Positions 1 through 8,927 of a stretch of 42,462 bases of DNA are shown piece by piece. Every line of letters begins with the position of its first letter. Position 1 is the first letter of the stretch. The position numbers and the translations under genes were made by a program. A model generated the notes under the pieces. That model searched no databases and was not told the DNA's origin. It saw nothing but the letters and a program-made list of their open reading frames with translations. The stretch is from positions 1-42,462 of the forward strand of contig CAZWHE010000014.1 in NCBI GenBank assembly GCA_964633825.1, read 5' to 3'. The DNA comes from CAZWHE01 sp964633825 (lineage in GTDB: Bacteria; Planctomycetota; B15-G4; CAYZWU01).

Positions 1-2
1 AT

Positions 3-1556
3 TGCGACCAGCTGGAGAATCCCCACACGGAAAAGCGGTTGGAGAAGGACGAATCCATTGCGCTTCTGTCGTCTCTCCTCGATATCGGGGAGAATGAGCT
101 CCGGTTGAAGATCGATAGGGATAGGGGGGCCTATCTCCGTATCGCCGGAGGCCGAACCGATCGAAACCTGATCTGGGAGATCCATCACCTCAAGGAAAAG
201 AGGTTTCTCCGGGGAATCCATTTGGAGAAGACATTCCGGAGATCTTACCCGCACGGCGATCTCCTGGGCCATGTACTCGGTTTCGTCAACCACAAGGGGC
301 GCGGGGTCTCCGGAATCGAGGCCTTTGCCGATTCTTTTCTCCGGGGGGTCGACGGTTCACGGGTTTTTCGGAAGGACGGGATACAAAACGAAATCTATTC
401 GTCGCTGGCCGCGACCACGGATGGTTATCCGGGCGGCTGCATCAGCTTGACTCTCGATGGGACGATACAATTTTTCGCCGAGTCGGAGTTGAGGGAGATG
501 GAGAGGCGGTACAGTCCTAAATGGGCGGCCGCGGTGGTTCTCGATCCCCGCACCGGTCATATCCTTGCCGCGGCTTCTGTGCCTTCGCTCGATCCGGCCG
601 ATCCGGCAACGGGAAGAAACGGGCACTGGATCAACAACGTCTTTCAGACCGAGTATCTTCCCGGTTCCTCGTTCAAGCCCTTGTTCATGGCGCTGGCGCT
701 GGACAACGGAACGGTGGATCTCGATAGGGCTCTGGACTGCCAGAACGGGAAATGGAAGGTCGGCGGACGCATCATCACAGATGTTCACGGCGGTTTCGGG
801 CTCCTCACCCCGGCAGAGATCCTGGTGAAATCATCGAATATCGGCATGGCTCGGATCGCTCTCGGAATGGTCCCTGAAGAGACTCCCCGGGGCGGGCAGG
901 CCTTTCGGCCCGTATACAACCATCTCCGTCTCATGGGATTGGGGCGGAAACCGGGCGTTCTTCTCGAGAGCGAGGAATCCCCGGGCCGCCTCTCGCCTCT
1001 CGAAAGATGGAGCCGTATCTACACACTCGTCTCGGTTTCCTTTGGCTATGAAATGACGGTGACGCCGATCCAGATGGCGGCGGCATTCATGACGATCGCG
1101 AACAGCGGGCTCTACCTCCCGCCCCGGCTCATCGAGTCGTACAGTTCGGGATGCGGAAAAGTCGTTCGCGCTCCGAGAGCGCCTGCGTGCCGTGTCTTTT
1201 CACGAGAGTCATCGATCGAGATTGCGCACATGCTTGTCAGGTCCGTCGAGGAAGGGACGGGGCGGCCGGCCCGCATCCCGGGCTGCGCCGTTGCGGGCAA
1301 GACAGGGACCGCGATGAAAGACCAGAACAGGGACGAAACCACTGCCAGCTTTGTCGCATTCGCTCCTGCCGACGATCCGGCCCTTCTCGTGCTCGTTGTC
1401 GTGGACGAGCCGCACGCTCCGTCGGTTTTCGGGAGCCGTGTCGCCGCACCCCACGTTCGTAATATTCTGGAAAAAGGTTTGGCCCATCTGGGCACAGGCG
1501 TGGCGGCAAAGTTGGTTTGCGCGGAAAAAGGGAGAACCGGAAATGACAGCCCTTGA
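3..1556 (+). CDS. ftsI: Peptidoglycan D,D-transpeptidase FtsI/PBP2-like, 5' end cut off by the window
   Basis: This is a class B penicillin-binding protein that cross-links septal peptidoglycan on the outer face of the inner membrane. The frame is open to the window edge, so the cytoplasmic tail, transmembrane anchor and part of the PBP dimer domain are missing; the TTG at 39 is an internal codon, not a start. The dimer domain remnant includes the segment HGDLLGHVLGFV and GVSGIEAFAD. The transpeptidase domain shows all three active-site motifs: SSFK (catalytic Ser codon at 666-668), SSN (in VKSSNIGMA) and KTG (in AGKTGTAMK). There is no PASTA domain at the C-terminus. The next gene, murE, starts inside its last codons. 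Position at the head of murE-murF-mraY-ftsW supports FtsI rather than another class B PBP. Confidence 0.93.
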   Translation, partial: CDQLENPHTEKRLEKDESIALLSSLLDIGENELRLKIDRDRGAYLRIAGGRTDRNLIWEIHHLKEKRFLRGIHLEKTFRRSYPHGDLLGHVLGFVNHKGRGVSGIEAFADSFLRGVDGSRVFRKDGIQNEIYSSLAATTDGYPGGCISLTLDGTIQFFAESELREMERRYSPKWAAAVVLDPRTGHILAAASVPSLDPADPATGRNGHWINNVFQTEYLPGSSFKPLFMALALDNGTVDLDRALDCQNGKWKVGGRIITDVHGGFGLLTPAEILVKSSNIGMARIALGMVPEETPRGGQAFRPVYNHLRLMGLGRKPGVLLESEESPGRLSPLERWSRIYTLVSVSFGYEMTVTPIQMAAAFMTIANSGLYLPPRLIESYSSGCGKVVRAPRAPACRVFSRESSIEIAHMLVRSVEEGTGRPARIPGCAVAGKTGTAMKDQNRDETTASFVAFAPADDPALLVLVVVDEPHAPSVFGSRVAAPHVRNILEKGLAHLGTGVAAKLVCAEKGRTGNDSP

Positions 1557-3072
1557 TGTCGCGGCTTTTGAATTTCCGGTGCTCGAAAGACTTCTCAGGA
1601 GCTCACAAGTCAAAATGAAGCTGAAAGACCTTGTTGCGGGATGCCGGGGTGTCGTTCTGAAAGGTCCCGGCGATGTGACCGTTGCCGGCATGTCCCATGA
1701 TTCCCGGACCACAGAGGAGGGCGATCTCTTTTTTGCGGTTTTGGGAACCGTCGAGGACGGCAGGATCTACGCGGCTCAGGCGCTGGAAAAAGGCGCTGTG
1801 GCCGTGGTCTCCGAGAGCGAGCTCGATCTTCCGGAGGCGGTCCCGCTCGTTCTCGTAAAAGACGTGAGGAAGGCCAAGGGGAGGCTGGCTTCTTTTTTCT
1901 TCGGGCACCCGTCGGAGAACATCGGCTGTATCGGCATAACGGGCACGAACGGCAAGACGACAACGAGCTATATGCTCCGGTCCATTCTGGAACAGGACGG
2001 TCTTTCAACGGGTCTCATCGGAACGATCCAGCACCTGATCGGCAAAAAGCCGGTCCGGGCCTCGACGACAACGCCGGATCCGATCGAGATCCAGCGCTTC
2101 CTGGCGCAGATGGTGGACGAGAATCAGGACGCCGCCGTTCTCGAGGTCTCTTCTCATGCCCTCGACCAGGCGCGTGTCGAGGCCGTGGGTTTTCGTGTCG
2201 GTGTTTTCACGAACCTGAGCCAGGAACACCTCGACTACCATGGATCGATGGAAGAGTACAGGAACGCCAAATCCCGGCTTTTCAGCTCGCTCGATTCCAC
2301 AGCCCGGGCTGTTGTGAACATCGATGATCCCACGGGGACATTCATCTCGTCCCGCTGCGGCTGTCCCGTCTTGACTTACGGTTTTTCCCCGGAGGCCGAT
2401 TTTCGGGGAAAGCTCCAGAGGCTGGATATCGACGGGTTTTCCATGGTCCTCGAAACGCCAGAAAAGGAGATCGAGATCACGTCGCGCCTCATCGGCAAGC
2501 ACAATGTATCCAATGCGCTCGCCGCTTCGGCCGCGGCATCGGCTTTCGGCGTGGATCTTCCGGCCGTCAAAACCGGGATCGAAATTCTGGCCGCAGTTCC
2601 GGGCCGTGTGGAGTGCGTGGACGTGGGACAGGATTTTCGCGTGATCGTTGATTACGCTCACACCGACGATGCATTGCACAGCCTGCTCGAGAACATTCGT
2701 CCCCTGACAAAGGGCCGCCTGATCACGCTCTTCGGATGCGGCGGCGACCGGGACGCTTTCAAGAGACCCCGTATGGCCGAGGCGGCCACGACTTTTTCCG
2801 ATTTGACTATCGTGACAACGGATAATCCGCGGTCCGAAGACCCGCAGAAGATCATCGACGATATCCTCGCCGGGTGCAGACCCGATGCCGAGAGGATCGT
2901 CGAGCCCGACAGGCGGAAAGCCATCGAGAAAGCCGTGGGAAGGGCCCGGGGCGGCGACATCGTCGTCATCGCCGGAAAGGGGCACGAGGATTACCAAATA
3001 TTGAACAGCGGTGTCGTCGAATTCGATGACAGGCAGGTTGTCAAAGAGGTCCTATGGAAGCTCTCTCGATAA
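1543..3072 (+). CDS. murE: UDP-MurNAc-L-Ala-D-Glu:meso-diaminopimelate ligase MurE
   Basis: MurE is the cytoplasmic ATP-dependent ligase that adds the third stem amino acid to UDP-MurNAc-dipeptide. The N-terminal substrate domain has DSRTTEEGDLFFA; the P-loop is GTNGKTTTSYML; the C-terminal domain has the substrate motif DNPR (2821-2832), which in this family marks meso-diaminopimelate rather than lysine specificity. About 509 residues, normal length. I chose ATG 1543 because GGAGA lies 7 nt upstream; it overlaps ftsI by 14 bp, consistent with translational coupling. ATG 1615 (MKLKDL) is an alternative that matches the usual family N-terminus better but has a 13-nt spacer to AGGAG. The frame is open further upstream inside ftsI, but that part is not MurE. 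Confidence 0.95.
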   Translation: MTALDVAAFEFPVLERLLRSSQVKMKLKDLVAGCRGVVLKGPGDVTVAGMSHDSRTTEEGDLFFAVLGTVEDGRIYAAQALEKGAVAVVSESELDLPEAVPLVLVKDVRKAKGRLASFFFGHPSENIGCIGITGTNGKTTTSYMLRSILEQDGLSTGLIGTIQHLIGKKPVRASTTTPDPIEIQRFLAQMVDENQDAAVLEVSSHALDQARVEAVGFRVGVFTNLSQEHLDYHGSMEEYRNAKSRLFSSLDSTARAVVNIDDPTGTFISSRCGCPVLTYGFSPEADFRGKLQRLDIDGFSMVLETPEKEIEITSRLIGKHNVSNALAASAAASAFGVDLPAVKTGIEILAAVPGRVECVDVGQDFRVIVDYAHTDDALHSLLENIRPLTKGRLITLFGCGGDRDAFKRPRMAEAATTFSDLTIVTTDNPRSEDPQKIIDDILAGCRPDAERIVEPDRRKAIEKAVGRARGGDIVVIAGKGHEDYQILNSGVVEFDDRQVVKEVLWKLSR

Positions 3073-4562
3073 ATGAGATCATTAAAGCCGTGGGAGGGGA
3101 TTTCAATAACCGCGGCGGGACGCGCGTCCGGGTGTCGGGAGTATCCACCGACACCCGGACCATCCGTCCCGGAGAGCTCTACGTTCCTTTGCGCGGGGAG
3201 AATTTCGACGGCCACGGCTTTCTGGAAGCAGCGGTACGAAAAGGCGCATCCGCTGTTTTGTGTGATAAGGGGCGGTCTTTTGATCCGGGTCATGAATCCA
3301 CAAGCGTCGTTTACGTGAACGACACGGGGAAAGCCCTGCTCGATCTTTCCGGATACTATAGGCGGAAATTCTCGCCGACTCTCGTGGGGATCACGGGTTC
3401 CAACGGAAAGACAACGACAAAAGATCTGCTGGGAACGGCGCTGGCGTCTTCGGCCGCGAGGCCGGCGTCTTCGGCCGCGAGGCCGGCGTCTTCGGCCGCG
3501 AGGCTGGCGTCTTCGGCCGCGGGGCCGGCGTCTTCGGCCGCGGGGCCGGCGTCTTCGGCCGAGACGGTTGTTTCCGTCCGTTCCTACAACAACTTTGTCG
3601 GTGTTCCGCTCACCCTTTTCAGGATCGAGACAGGTACTCGATATGCCGTCCTTGAGATTGGAACCAACAGCCCCGGGGAGATTCGGGCACTCGCCCGCGC
3701 GGCTCGGCCTACGATGGGAATCGTCACAAATATCGGCTCCGCTCATCTCGAGGGTCTCGGCGATCTGGATGGAGTGGCTGTCGAGAAAGCCGACCTTCTG
3801 CATTCATTGAAGGAGGACGGAATAGCCATACTGAACAGGGACGATCCTTTTTTTGCATATCTCTCTGCGGAGGCTCCGGGTCCGGTGGTCTCCTTCGGCA
3901 TGAACAGCGCCGCTGATTATGCAGCGGAAATGATAGAGGAAGAGGATGGGTTCATGGCTTTCCGTGTAAATGGAGTCCACATCCGACTCCAATTGATGGG
4001 AGTCCACAACGTGATGAACGCCCTGGCCGCTTTTGCCTGTGCCGCGGAGCTCGGCGTCGATCCCGAAAGAGCGGCCGAAGCCTTTGTCCAATTCCCGGGA
4101 ACACCTATGCGCCTCCAACCGCTTCGGACTCAGAGCTTGTTTATACTCAACGATGCTTACAACGCAAACCCGGCTTCCATGGCTACGGCTCTCGAGACCT
4201 TCTCGCGTCATCGGGCTGAAGGGAGGAAGGTCGTCGTTCTCGGCGACATGCTGGAACTGGGGAGCGAATCGGCCCGGCTTCACAGGGAGATCGGCGAGGC
4301 TCTGGGACGCCATGGTTTCGACCTGGTGGCCGCCGTGGGGCGGTGGGCGGATCGGATCCTCGAGGGAATCGGCATGTCGTGCCCATCGCCCGGTTCTTGT
4401 TTCAGCTATTCCGATACGAAAGAGGCCGTTGAAGCATTCCCCGAGATGCTCGAAATAAACGATTCCATCCTTGTTAAGGGATCCCGCAGGGTCGGCCTGG
4501 AAGAGCTCGTCGATCTTCTTGTTTCGCTTGATTTGGCTTCGAACAGGGAGAGAATTTCTTGA
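3054..4562 (+). CDS. murF: UDP-MurNAc-tripeptide:D-Ala-D-Ala ligase MurF with an in-frame repeat insertion
   Basis: MurF adds D-Ala-D-Ala to the UDP-MurNAc-tripeptide in the cytoplasm. The substrate domain has STDTRTIRPGELYVPL, the P-loop is GSNGKTTTKDLL, followed by the usual NNFVGVPLTL, EIGTNSPGEI, and the C-terminal NDAYNANPASM motif. It starts within murE (19 bp overlap) and ends TGA overlapping the mraY start. The oddity is a 117-bp array at 3444-3560 that encodes about 5.6 copies of ASSAARP. It lies between the P-loop helix and the next strand (ETVVSVRSYNNF), probably in a surface loop. All catalytic motifs remain intact and the frame is kept, so the enzyme should still work. Confidence 0.95.
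   Translation: MEALSINEIIKAVGGDFNNRGGTRVRVSGVSTDTRTIRPGELYVPLRGENFDGHGFLEAAVRKGASAVLCDKGRSFDPGHESTSVVYVNDTGKALLDLSGYYRRKFSPTLVGITGSNGKTTTKDLLGTALASSAARPASSAARPASSAARLASSAAGPASSAAGPASSAETVVSVRSYNNFVGVPLTLFRIETGTRYAVLEIGTNSPGEIRALARAARPTMGIVTNIGSAHLEGLGDLDGVAVEKADLLHSLKEDGIAILNRDDPFFAYLSAEAPGPVVSFGMNSAADYAAEMIEEEDGFMAFRVNGVHIRLQLMGVHNVMNALAAFACAAELGVDPERAAEAFVQFPGTPMRLQPLRTQSLFILNDAYNANPASMATALETFSRHRAEGRKVVVLGDMLELGSESARLHREIGEALGRHGFDLVAAVGRWADRILEGIGMSCPSPGSCFSYSDTKEAVEAFPEMLEINDSILVKGSRRVGLEELVDLLVSLDLASNRERIS
3444..3560 (+). repeat. 21-bp GC-rich palindromic tandem repeat, 5.6 copies, inside murF
   Basis: Five full units start at 3444, 3465, 3486, 3507 and 3528, with a partial sixth from 3549 to 3560. 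The core is TTCGGCCGCGAGGCC. Copies 1 and 2 are identical, copy 3 has one C-to-T change near its end, and copies 4 and 5 read GCGGGG in place of GCGAGG. Each unit has inverted arms CGGCC and GGCCG around a 4-base loop (GCGA or GCGG). The array is read as (ASSAARP)n with no stop codon. The same family recurs in murB and in the LamG pseudopilin gene. Confidence 0.95.
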
Positions 4563-5677
4563 TCTACTATTTGCTCTATCCATTGAACGATGTTCTTCCG
4601 GCGTTCAACGTATTTCGCTATGTCTCCTTCCGGTCGGCCATGGCGGCGGTGACGGCGTTCATCGTCTGTTTTCTCATCGGGCCACTCATCATCTCCTTTC
4701 TCAAAAAGAAGAACGTCCATGAAAATTCGGATAAATCCGATTCGGAAGAACTGAATGTCCTTCATAGAGACAAAACCAATATTCCCACGATGGGCGGCTT
4801 TATCATACTTCTCGCTATTCTTGTTTCCGCCGTTCTCTGGGGCCGTCTGGACAACGTTCTTATCCAGCTGGGGCTTCTCTGCACGGTAGGCTTCGGCATC
4901 ATCGGGTTCATCGACGATTTCGTCAAGCTGAGCTATGTCGATAAAAAAGGAATCAGCAAGAAAAAGAAGTTCCTGCTTCAGTTCGCGATCTCGGCCGCCC
5001 TCTCCTTTGCCGTGTTCCGTCTTCTTCTCGCGTCGGGAGGAACGGAGTATCTCAGGCTTTACTTTCCCTTTTTCAAGAAACTCGTTCTCGATCTCACGCT
5101 CTTCGGCGGCGTCGGAGCTTTTCTTGTCACCCTCTTTATCATCGTCGGTTTTTCCAATGCCGTCAATCTGACCGACGGGCTGGACGGGCTGGCAACTGGA
5201 TGTGTCCTGATCGTCTCGGTGGCCATGGCGGTCGTTTGCTACCTTGTCGGCCGTGTCGACTACGCCGAGTACCTGCAGGTTCCATACGTAAAGGGCAGTT
5301 CTGAGCTAACGATTTTCTGCTCCGCCATGGCAGGGGCCTCCGCCGGATTCCTTTGGTTCAACTGCTATCCGGCCCGTATTTTCATGGGTGACACGGGTTC
5401 ACTGGCTCTGGGCGGGCTTCTGGGTTTCATCGCCGTCGCCGCCAAACAGGAGATCATGCTTTTTTTCTTGGGCGGTGTTTTCGTCATCGAAGTGTTCTCG
5501 GTCATTCTCCAGGTGGCGTCGTTTAGGCTTTGCGGCGGAAAAAGAATCTTTCGCTGCGCACCGCTGCACCACCATTTTCAATTCAAGGGTGATCACGAAG
5601 TCAGGGTGACCGTTCGATTCTGGATCATTACTGGAATCCTGGCCACCATCGGGCTGGCCACGCTGAAACTGCGGTAG
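4559..5677 (+). CDS. mraY: Phospho-MurNAc-pentapeptide transferase MraY
   Basis: MraY is the integral membrane enzyme that moves phospho-MurNAc-pentapeptide from UDP onto undecaprenyl phosphate to make lipid I. The protein is 372 aa and strongly hydrophobic with about ten membrane segments. Diagnostic motifs are GFIDDFVKL, NLTDGLDGLA, RIFMGDTGSLALGG and the HHHFQFKG loop near the C-terminus. The start is TTG at 4559, overlapping the murF stop (TTGA), with GGGAGAG just upstream. ftsW follows directly; murD, which usually lies next, is absent. Confidence 0.96.
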   Translation: MIYYLLYPLNDVLPAFNVFRYVSFRSAMAAVTAFIVCFLIGPLIISFLKKKNVHENSDKSDSEELNVLHRDKTNIPTMGGFIILLAILVSAVLWGRLDNVLIQLGLLCTVGFGIIGFIDDFVKLSYVDKKGISKKKKFLLQFAISAALSFAVFRLLLASGGTEYLRLYFPFFKKLVLDLTLFGGVGAFLVTLFIIVGFSNAVNLTDGLDGLATGCVLIVSVAMAVVCYLVGRVDYAEYLQVPYVKGSSELTIFCSAMAGASAGFLWFNCYPARIFMGDTGSLALGGLLGFIAVAAKQEIMLFFLGGVFVIEVFSVILQVASFRLCGGKRIFRCAPLHHHFQFKGDHEVRVTVRFWIITGILATIGLATLKLR

Positions 5678-5694
5678 AGAGAGGAATAGAAGCA

Positions 5695-6903
5695 ATGGAC
5701 AGGTTCACGCCAAAAGCCGAGGTCGAAAGGTCGGCAAAGATCTTTTTCACTCTCGTTATGATACTCGTGGCCTTTGGGTTGGTCATGGTCTACAGTTCGA
5801 GCGCGGTGAAGAGCGCCAGAGGGGATCAGGGAGAAGCGCACCTTCTTCTCGTTCAGCTGGTCAAGATCGCGGCGGCTATAACGGGGATGCTGGTCATGAT
5901 GAAAATCGACTACCGCATCTTCGCCCGCCACTATGTGAAGATCCTCCTCGCTATCGTGGCGGTGCTGCTTCTTGTGCTCGTTCCTATTCGGGGATTTTCC
6001 GGCGAGATCAATGGCTCGTCACGCTGGTTCCGTCTCGGTGATTTCATGGTTCAGCCTTCGGAGTTTGCCAAGCTGGGTCTGGTGATCGTTCTGGCGAGCT
6101 TGATCATCAGGTCGGGAGACAATATCCGGAGTTTCTTCAAGGGATTTTGCCCGGCCGCCCTGGCCGCCGCCTTGGTCTGCCTGCCCATACTGGTGGAGCC
6201 CGATTTCGGCACGTGCACGCTGACCGCCGCAATCGCCGTGATACTGCTTTTCGTCGGGGGAGCCAGAATCCTTCACTTCGTTATGGCTGTTTTCATTCTG
6301 GCTCCGCTTCTCTTTCTCTTTGCATACAGCAGCATGAACCACGTTCGGGAGCGGATCGAAGGATTCATCCAGGGATCCGAGAGCGGACAGGTTGCCGCGG
6401 GGCTGACGGCTCTGGGATCGGGCGGGTTGTACGGTTCGGGACTGGGAGGAGGGGCCTCCAAGCTCTACTATGTTCCGCTCTGCGAGAGCGACTTCATCTT
6501 TTCCGTCATCGGCGAGGAGCTGGGATTTCTCGGTACGTCCTGCGTTATTCTCGTTTTTGTGCTCCTTGTTTACTTCGGCATCAAGGTCCTTCTCGGGATC
6601 AGAAATCGTTACGGTTTTATCCTGGCCCTGGGGGTGCTGCTTCTCATATCCACGCAGGCGCTCACGAACATCGCCGTTGTTCTGAGGGTCGCGCCGGCCA
6701 AAGGCATTGCCCTGCCTTTCGTCAGTTCCGGAGGGTCCTCGCTGATGATGCTCATGATGAGTGTTGGGCTTTTTATAAGAATCGCGAGGCATCCCGATCT
6801 TCCGGCTCCCCGGTTTCGGGAAGAGTATGTCTCGACCCTGTTCAGGCGCGTGATTTCTGGTATTCTATCCGGCGATACAGCCAATACGAAGCGGAGGGGA
6901 TAA
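5695..6903 (+). CDS. ftsW: Septal peptidoglycan glycosyltransferase FtsW (SEDS family)
   Basis: FtsW polymerises lipid II at the septum together with FtsI. The protein is 402 aa with about ten predicted membrane segments. It shows the SEDS hallmarks GSSRWFRLGDFMVQPSEFAKL, PDFGTC, ESDFIFSVIGEELGF and the C-terminal ALPFVSSGGSS. It begins 17 bp after mraY, with GAGAGAGGAA just upstream. Position in a dcw cluster with ftsI makes FtsW more likely than RodA. Its TAA shares one base with the ATG of the next gene (TAATG). Confidence 0.94.
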   Translation: MDRFTPKAEVERSAKIFFTLVMILVAFGLVMVYSSSAVKSARGDQGEAHLLLVQLVKIAAAITGMLVMMKIDYRIFARHYVKILLAIVAVLLLVLVPIRGFSGEINGSSRWFRLGDFMVQPSEFAKLGLVIVLASLIIRSGDNIRSFFKGFCPAALAAALVCLPILVEPDFGTCTLTAAIAVILLFVGGARILHFVMAVFILAPLLFLFAYSSMNHVRERIEGFIQGSESGQVAAGLTALGSGGLYGSGLGGGASKLYYVPLCESDFIFSVIGEELGFLGTSCVILVFVLLVYFGIKVLLGIRNRYGFILALGVLLLISTQALTNIAVVLRVAPAKGIALPFVSSGGSSLMMLMMSVGLFIRIARHPDLPAPRFREEYVSTLFRRVISGILSGDTANTKRRG

Positions 6904-7652
6904 TGTCTGACATGGACCGTTACGGCCTGTTTGCGCTTGCCGTTGTGATTCTCTTGATTCTTTTCGTCTCCATGGGTGATCTGGAGATGGCCGATGACGA
7001 CGGCGACAGCACCATTATCAGTCTTTTGGAGGAGCCGAATTCCGCGCCGGCCCCGGCAGAGATCGGTTCGGTCGAAAAACGATCTGCCGAAAAACGATCT
7101 CCCGATTCCTATTCGATCAATACGGTGAAGAAGCAGAGGGAAGGCTTCGATTTTACAGAAAATCCGGTCGAGATCCCCGGAGTCAAGCCGGAAGCCCCAC
7201 GCCGGCGGGAAGAAGCACGCCGGCGAGAAACCGCTCGCGATTCTGCGGCGCCTAGGGGACCCGTTCTGCTGCACAAGGTCCGCAACGGCGAAACCCTCTC
7301 GTCGATCGCAAAAAAATATTACGGATCCGCGAACTGGTGGCAGCATATTTCCAATGCAAACAACAGACTCGATCCTTATAGACTCAGAGAAGGTCAGATC
7401 ATCAGGGTTCCCAAAACCCCGCCCTTGAAAGCATCCCGGGAATCGGCATCGGATGGGCGGACAAAGGGGGGTAGAAAGCACCCCGGCCTGCCGGTAAATT
7501 ATACGATCAGGAAGAACGATACTCTCGCCGGGATTTCCCATCGTTACTATGGCACTGAAAACCGCTGGCGGGAGATCTACCTGGCGAACAAGGACAAAAT
7601 TGCAGATCCTAATGTTCTGAAGCCGGGTGTTCGCCTGCACATCCCGAAATAG
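6903..7652 (+). CDS. Single-pass membrane protein with two LysM domains, in the dcw cluster
   Basis: The protein is 249 aa. Residues about 6-21 (YGLFALAVVILLILFV) form one membrane segment. A charged, probably disordered linker rich in Arg, Glu and Pro follows to about residue 118. Two LysM peptidoglycan-binding modules come next: HKVRNGETLSSIAKKYYG and YTIRKNDTLAGISHRYYG, each ending in the usual IRVP/LHIP. No catalytic domain is present. The likely topology is N-terminus in, LysM domains in the periplasm. The start overlaps the ftsW stop, so the two are probably co-translated. Function is not known; by context it may tether the divisome to the wall or act as a scaffold. The frame is open upstream inside ftsW, but that part is a shadow. 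Confidence 0.85.
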   Translation: MSDMDRYGLFALAVVILLILFVSMGDLEMADDDGDSTIISLLEEPNSAPAPAEIGSVEKRSAEKRSPDSYSINTVKKQREGFDFTENPVEIPGVKPEAPRRREEARRRETARDSAAPRGPVLLHKVRNGETLSSIAKKYYGSANWWQHISNANNRLDPYRLREGQIIRVPKTPPLKASRESASDGRTKGGRKHPGLPVNYTIRKNDTLAGISHRYYGTENRWREIYLANKDKIADPNVLKPGVRLHIPK

Positions 7653-7832
7653 CCGGGTTGGGGGAAGAATACTCTTTTTGCCGCTTGCGAGAGAGATAGG
7701 GCTTCGTAGAATCTTCAGTGGCGGGTTGCCGGAGCGTTCTTGTTCCAACCGGGCTAAGAGAAAATCCGTTCAATCCGCTGCGAACCATGCAGTGCCGGAA
7801 GGGAGCCCGTTCTTCGGGAATAACAAGGACCG

Positions 7833-8927
7833 ATGAAAATTCTTTTTGCAGCCGGCGGCACAGGGGGACACCTGACTCCTGCGATCAACCTTGCCGCGGC
7901 ATTTGAAAAGAGAATCCCGTCGAGCGAGTTCTTTTTCTTTTCCACAGGCCGCGGAATCGAAAACCGGTTTTTGAAGGAAATGAAAGCCCAGGTGGTGTCC
8001 CTTTTCCCGGACACCAACTCGAAACCCCCGATTTCCAATCCACTTTCGTGGTTCAGGGCGGTCAGAAGAGCACATAACTGTTTTAATAGTTTTAGACCTG
8101 ATGCCGTCATCGCCACTGGCGGGTATATTCTGCTTCCCGTGATATTCAAGACGGTTCTGTCGAGGACTCCTCTATACCTTATTGAGCCGAACGCCGTTCC
8201 GGGTCGGGCGACGCGGCTCGGTATGTTGAGCGCCCGTCATGTTTTCTGCCACTATGAAAATGCAGCGGCTAAGCTCGGGAAACGCGCTTCTTTTTCAGGG
8301 AGCCCCGTTGCCCAAGCCATGGCGAACGGCAAAGCCTCGCGTGAAAAAGCGAGGTTTTTTTTCGGCTTGGAATCCGATAGGCGAACCCTCCTGGTCGTCG
8401 GCGGGAGTCTCGGCGCATCGGCGCTCAACAGGATCGTTATTCGGAACCTCGACGCCTTTCGACGGGATCATCAAATCCTGCACATTACGGGAGAAAAAGA
8501 CTATAAGGAAGTCCTCTCGGCCTATCGGAAAGCAGGCGTTGCATCCAAGATTCTTCGGTTCTGCGGGCGGATGGATCTGGCCTACAGGGCGGCCGATCTT
8601 CTTTTCGGTCGGGCCGGCGGTATGACGGTCGCCGAATCTTGCGCTTCGGGCCTTCCATCGGTTCTGGTTCCCTATCCTCATCACAGAGACAGGCACCAAT
8701 TCTCGAACGCAAAGGTTGTGGAAAAGGGAGGAGGAGGCGTTGTCATTGATGAGAAGGAGGCCGCAGAGGGACGATTCAGGCGGGTTGTTATCGATCTTCT
8801 TGGGGATGATCAAAGGTTATATGCCATGAGAAACGGCTCCCGAAAGCTTGGCAGACCGCGGGCTGCGGAACGGATTGTCGGCACGATCGGCCGGGACCTG
8901 GGAATGAGTTTTGGGAAAAATGAATGA
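7833..8927 (+). CDS. murG: UDP-GlcNAc:lipid I N-acetylglucosaminyltransferase MurG
   Basis: MurG is the peripheral inner-membrane GT28 enzyme that turns lipid I into lipid II. The protein is 364 aa, normal length. The N-terminal glycine-rich loop is GGTGGHLTPAINLA. The C-terminal UDP-GlcNAc site includes VVGGSLGASALN, GRAGGMTVAES and LVPYPHHRDRHQFSNA. An AAGGA site precedes the ATG. It is separated from the LysM gene by 180 bp, the largest gap in the cluster, so an extra promoter is possible there, though I see no clear one. It ends overlapping murC (ATGA). Confidence 0.95.
   Translation: MKILFAAGGTGGHLTPAINLAAAFEKRIPSSEFFFFSTGRGIENRFLKEMKAQVVSLFPDTNSKPPISNPLSWFRAVRRAHNCFNSFRPDAVIATGGYILLPVIFKTVLSRTPLYLIEPNAVPGRATRLGMLSARHVFCHYENAAAKLGKRASFSGSPVAQAMANGKASREKARFFFGLESDRRTLLVVGGSLGASALNRIVIRNLDAFRRDHQILHITGEKDYKEVLSAYRKAGVASKILRFCGRMDLAYRAADLLFGRAGGMTVAESCASGLPSVLVPYPHHRDRHQFSNAKVVEKGGGGVVIDEKEAAEGRFRRVVIDLLGDDQRLYAMRNGSRKLGRPRAAERIVGTIGRDLGMSFGKNE

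Noticed and set aside
3444..3560. CRISPR array
   Set aside because: The units are directly adjacent with no spacers, are only 21 bp long and lie in frame inside murF.
7745..7830. Possible 4.5S/SRP RNA between the LysM gene and murG
   Set aside because: GCCGGAAGGGAGC at 7794-7806 resembles the SRP RNA apical loop, and CGAAC/GTTC flank it, but the conserved AGCAG side of the symmetric loop is missing and the outer arms do not pair well.
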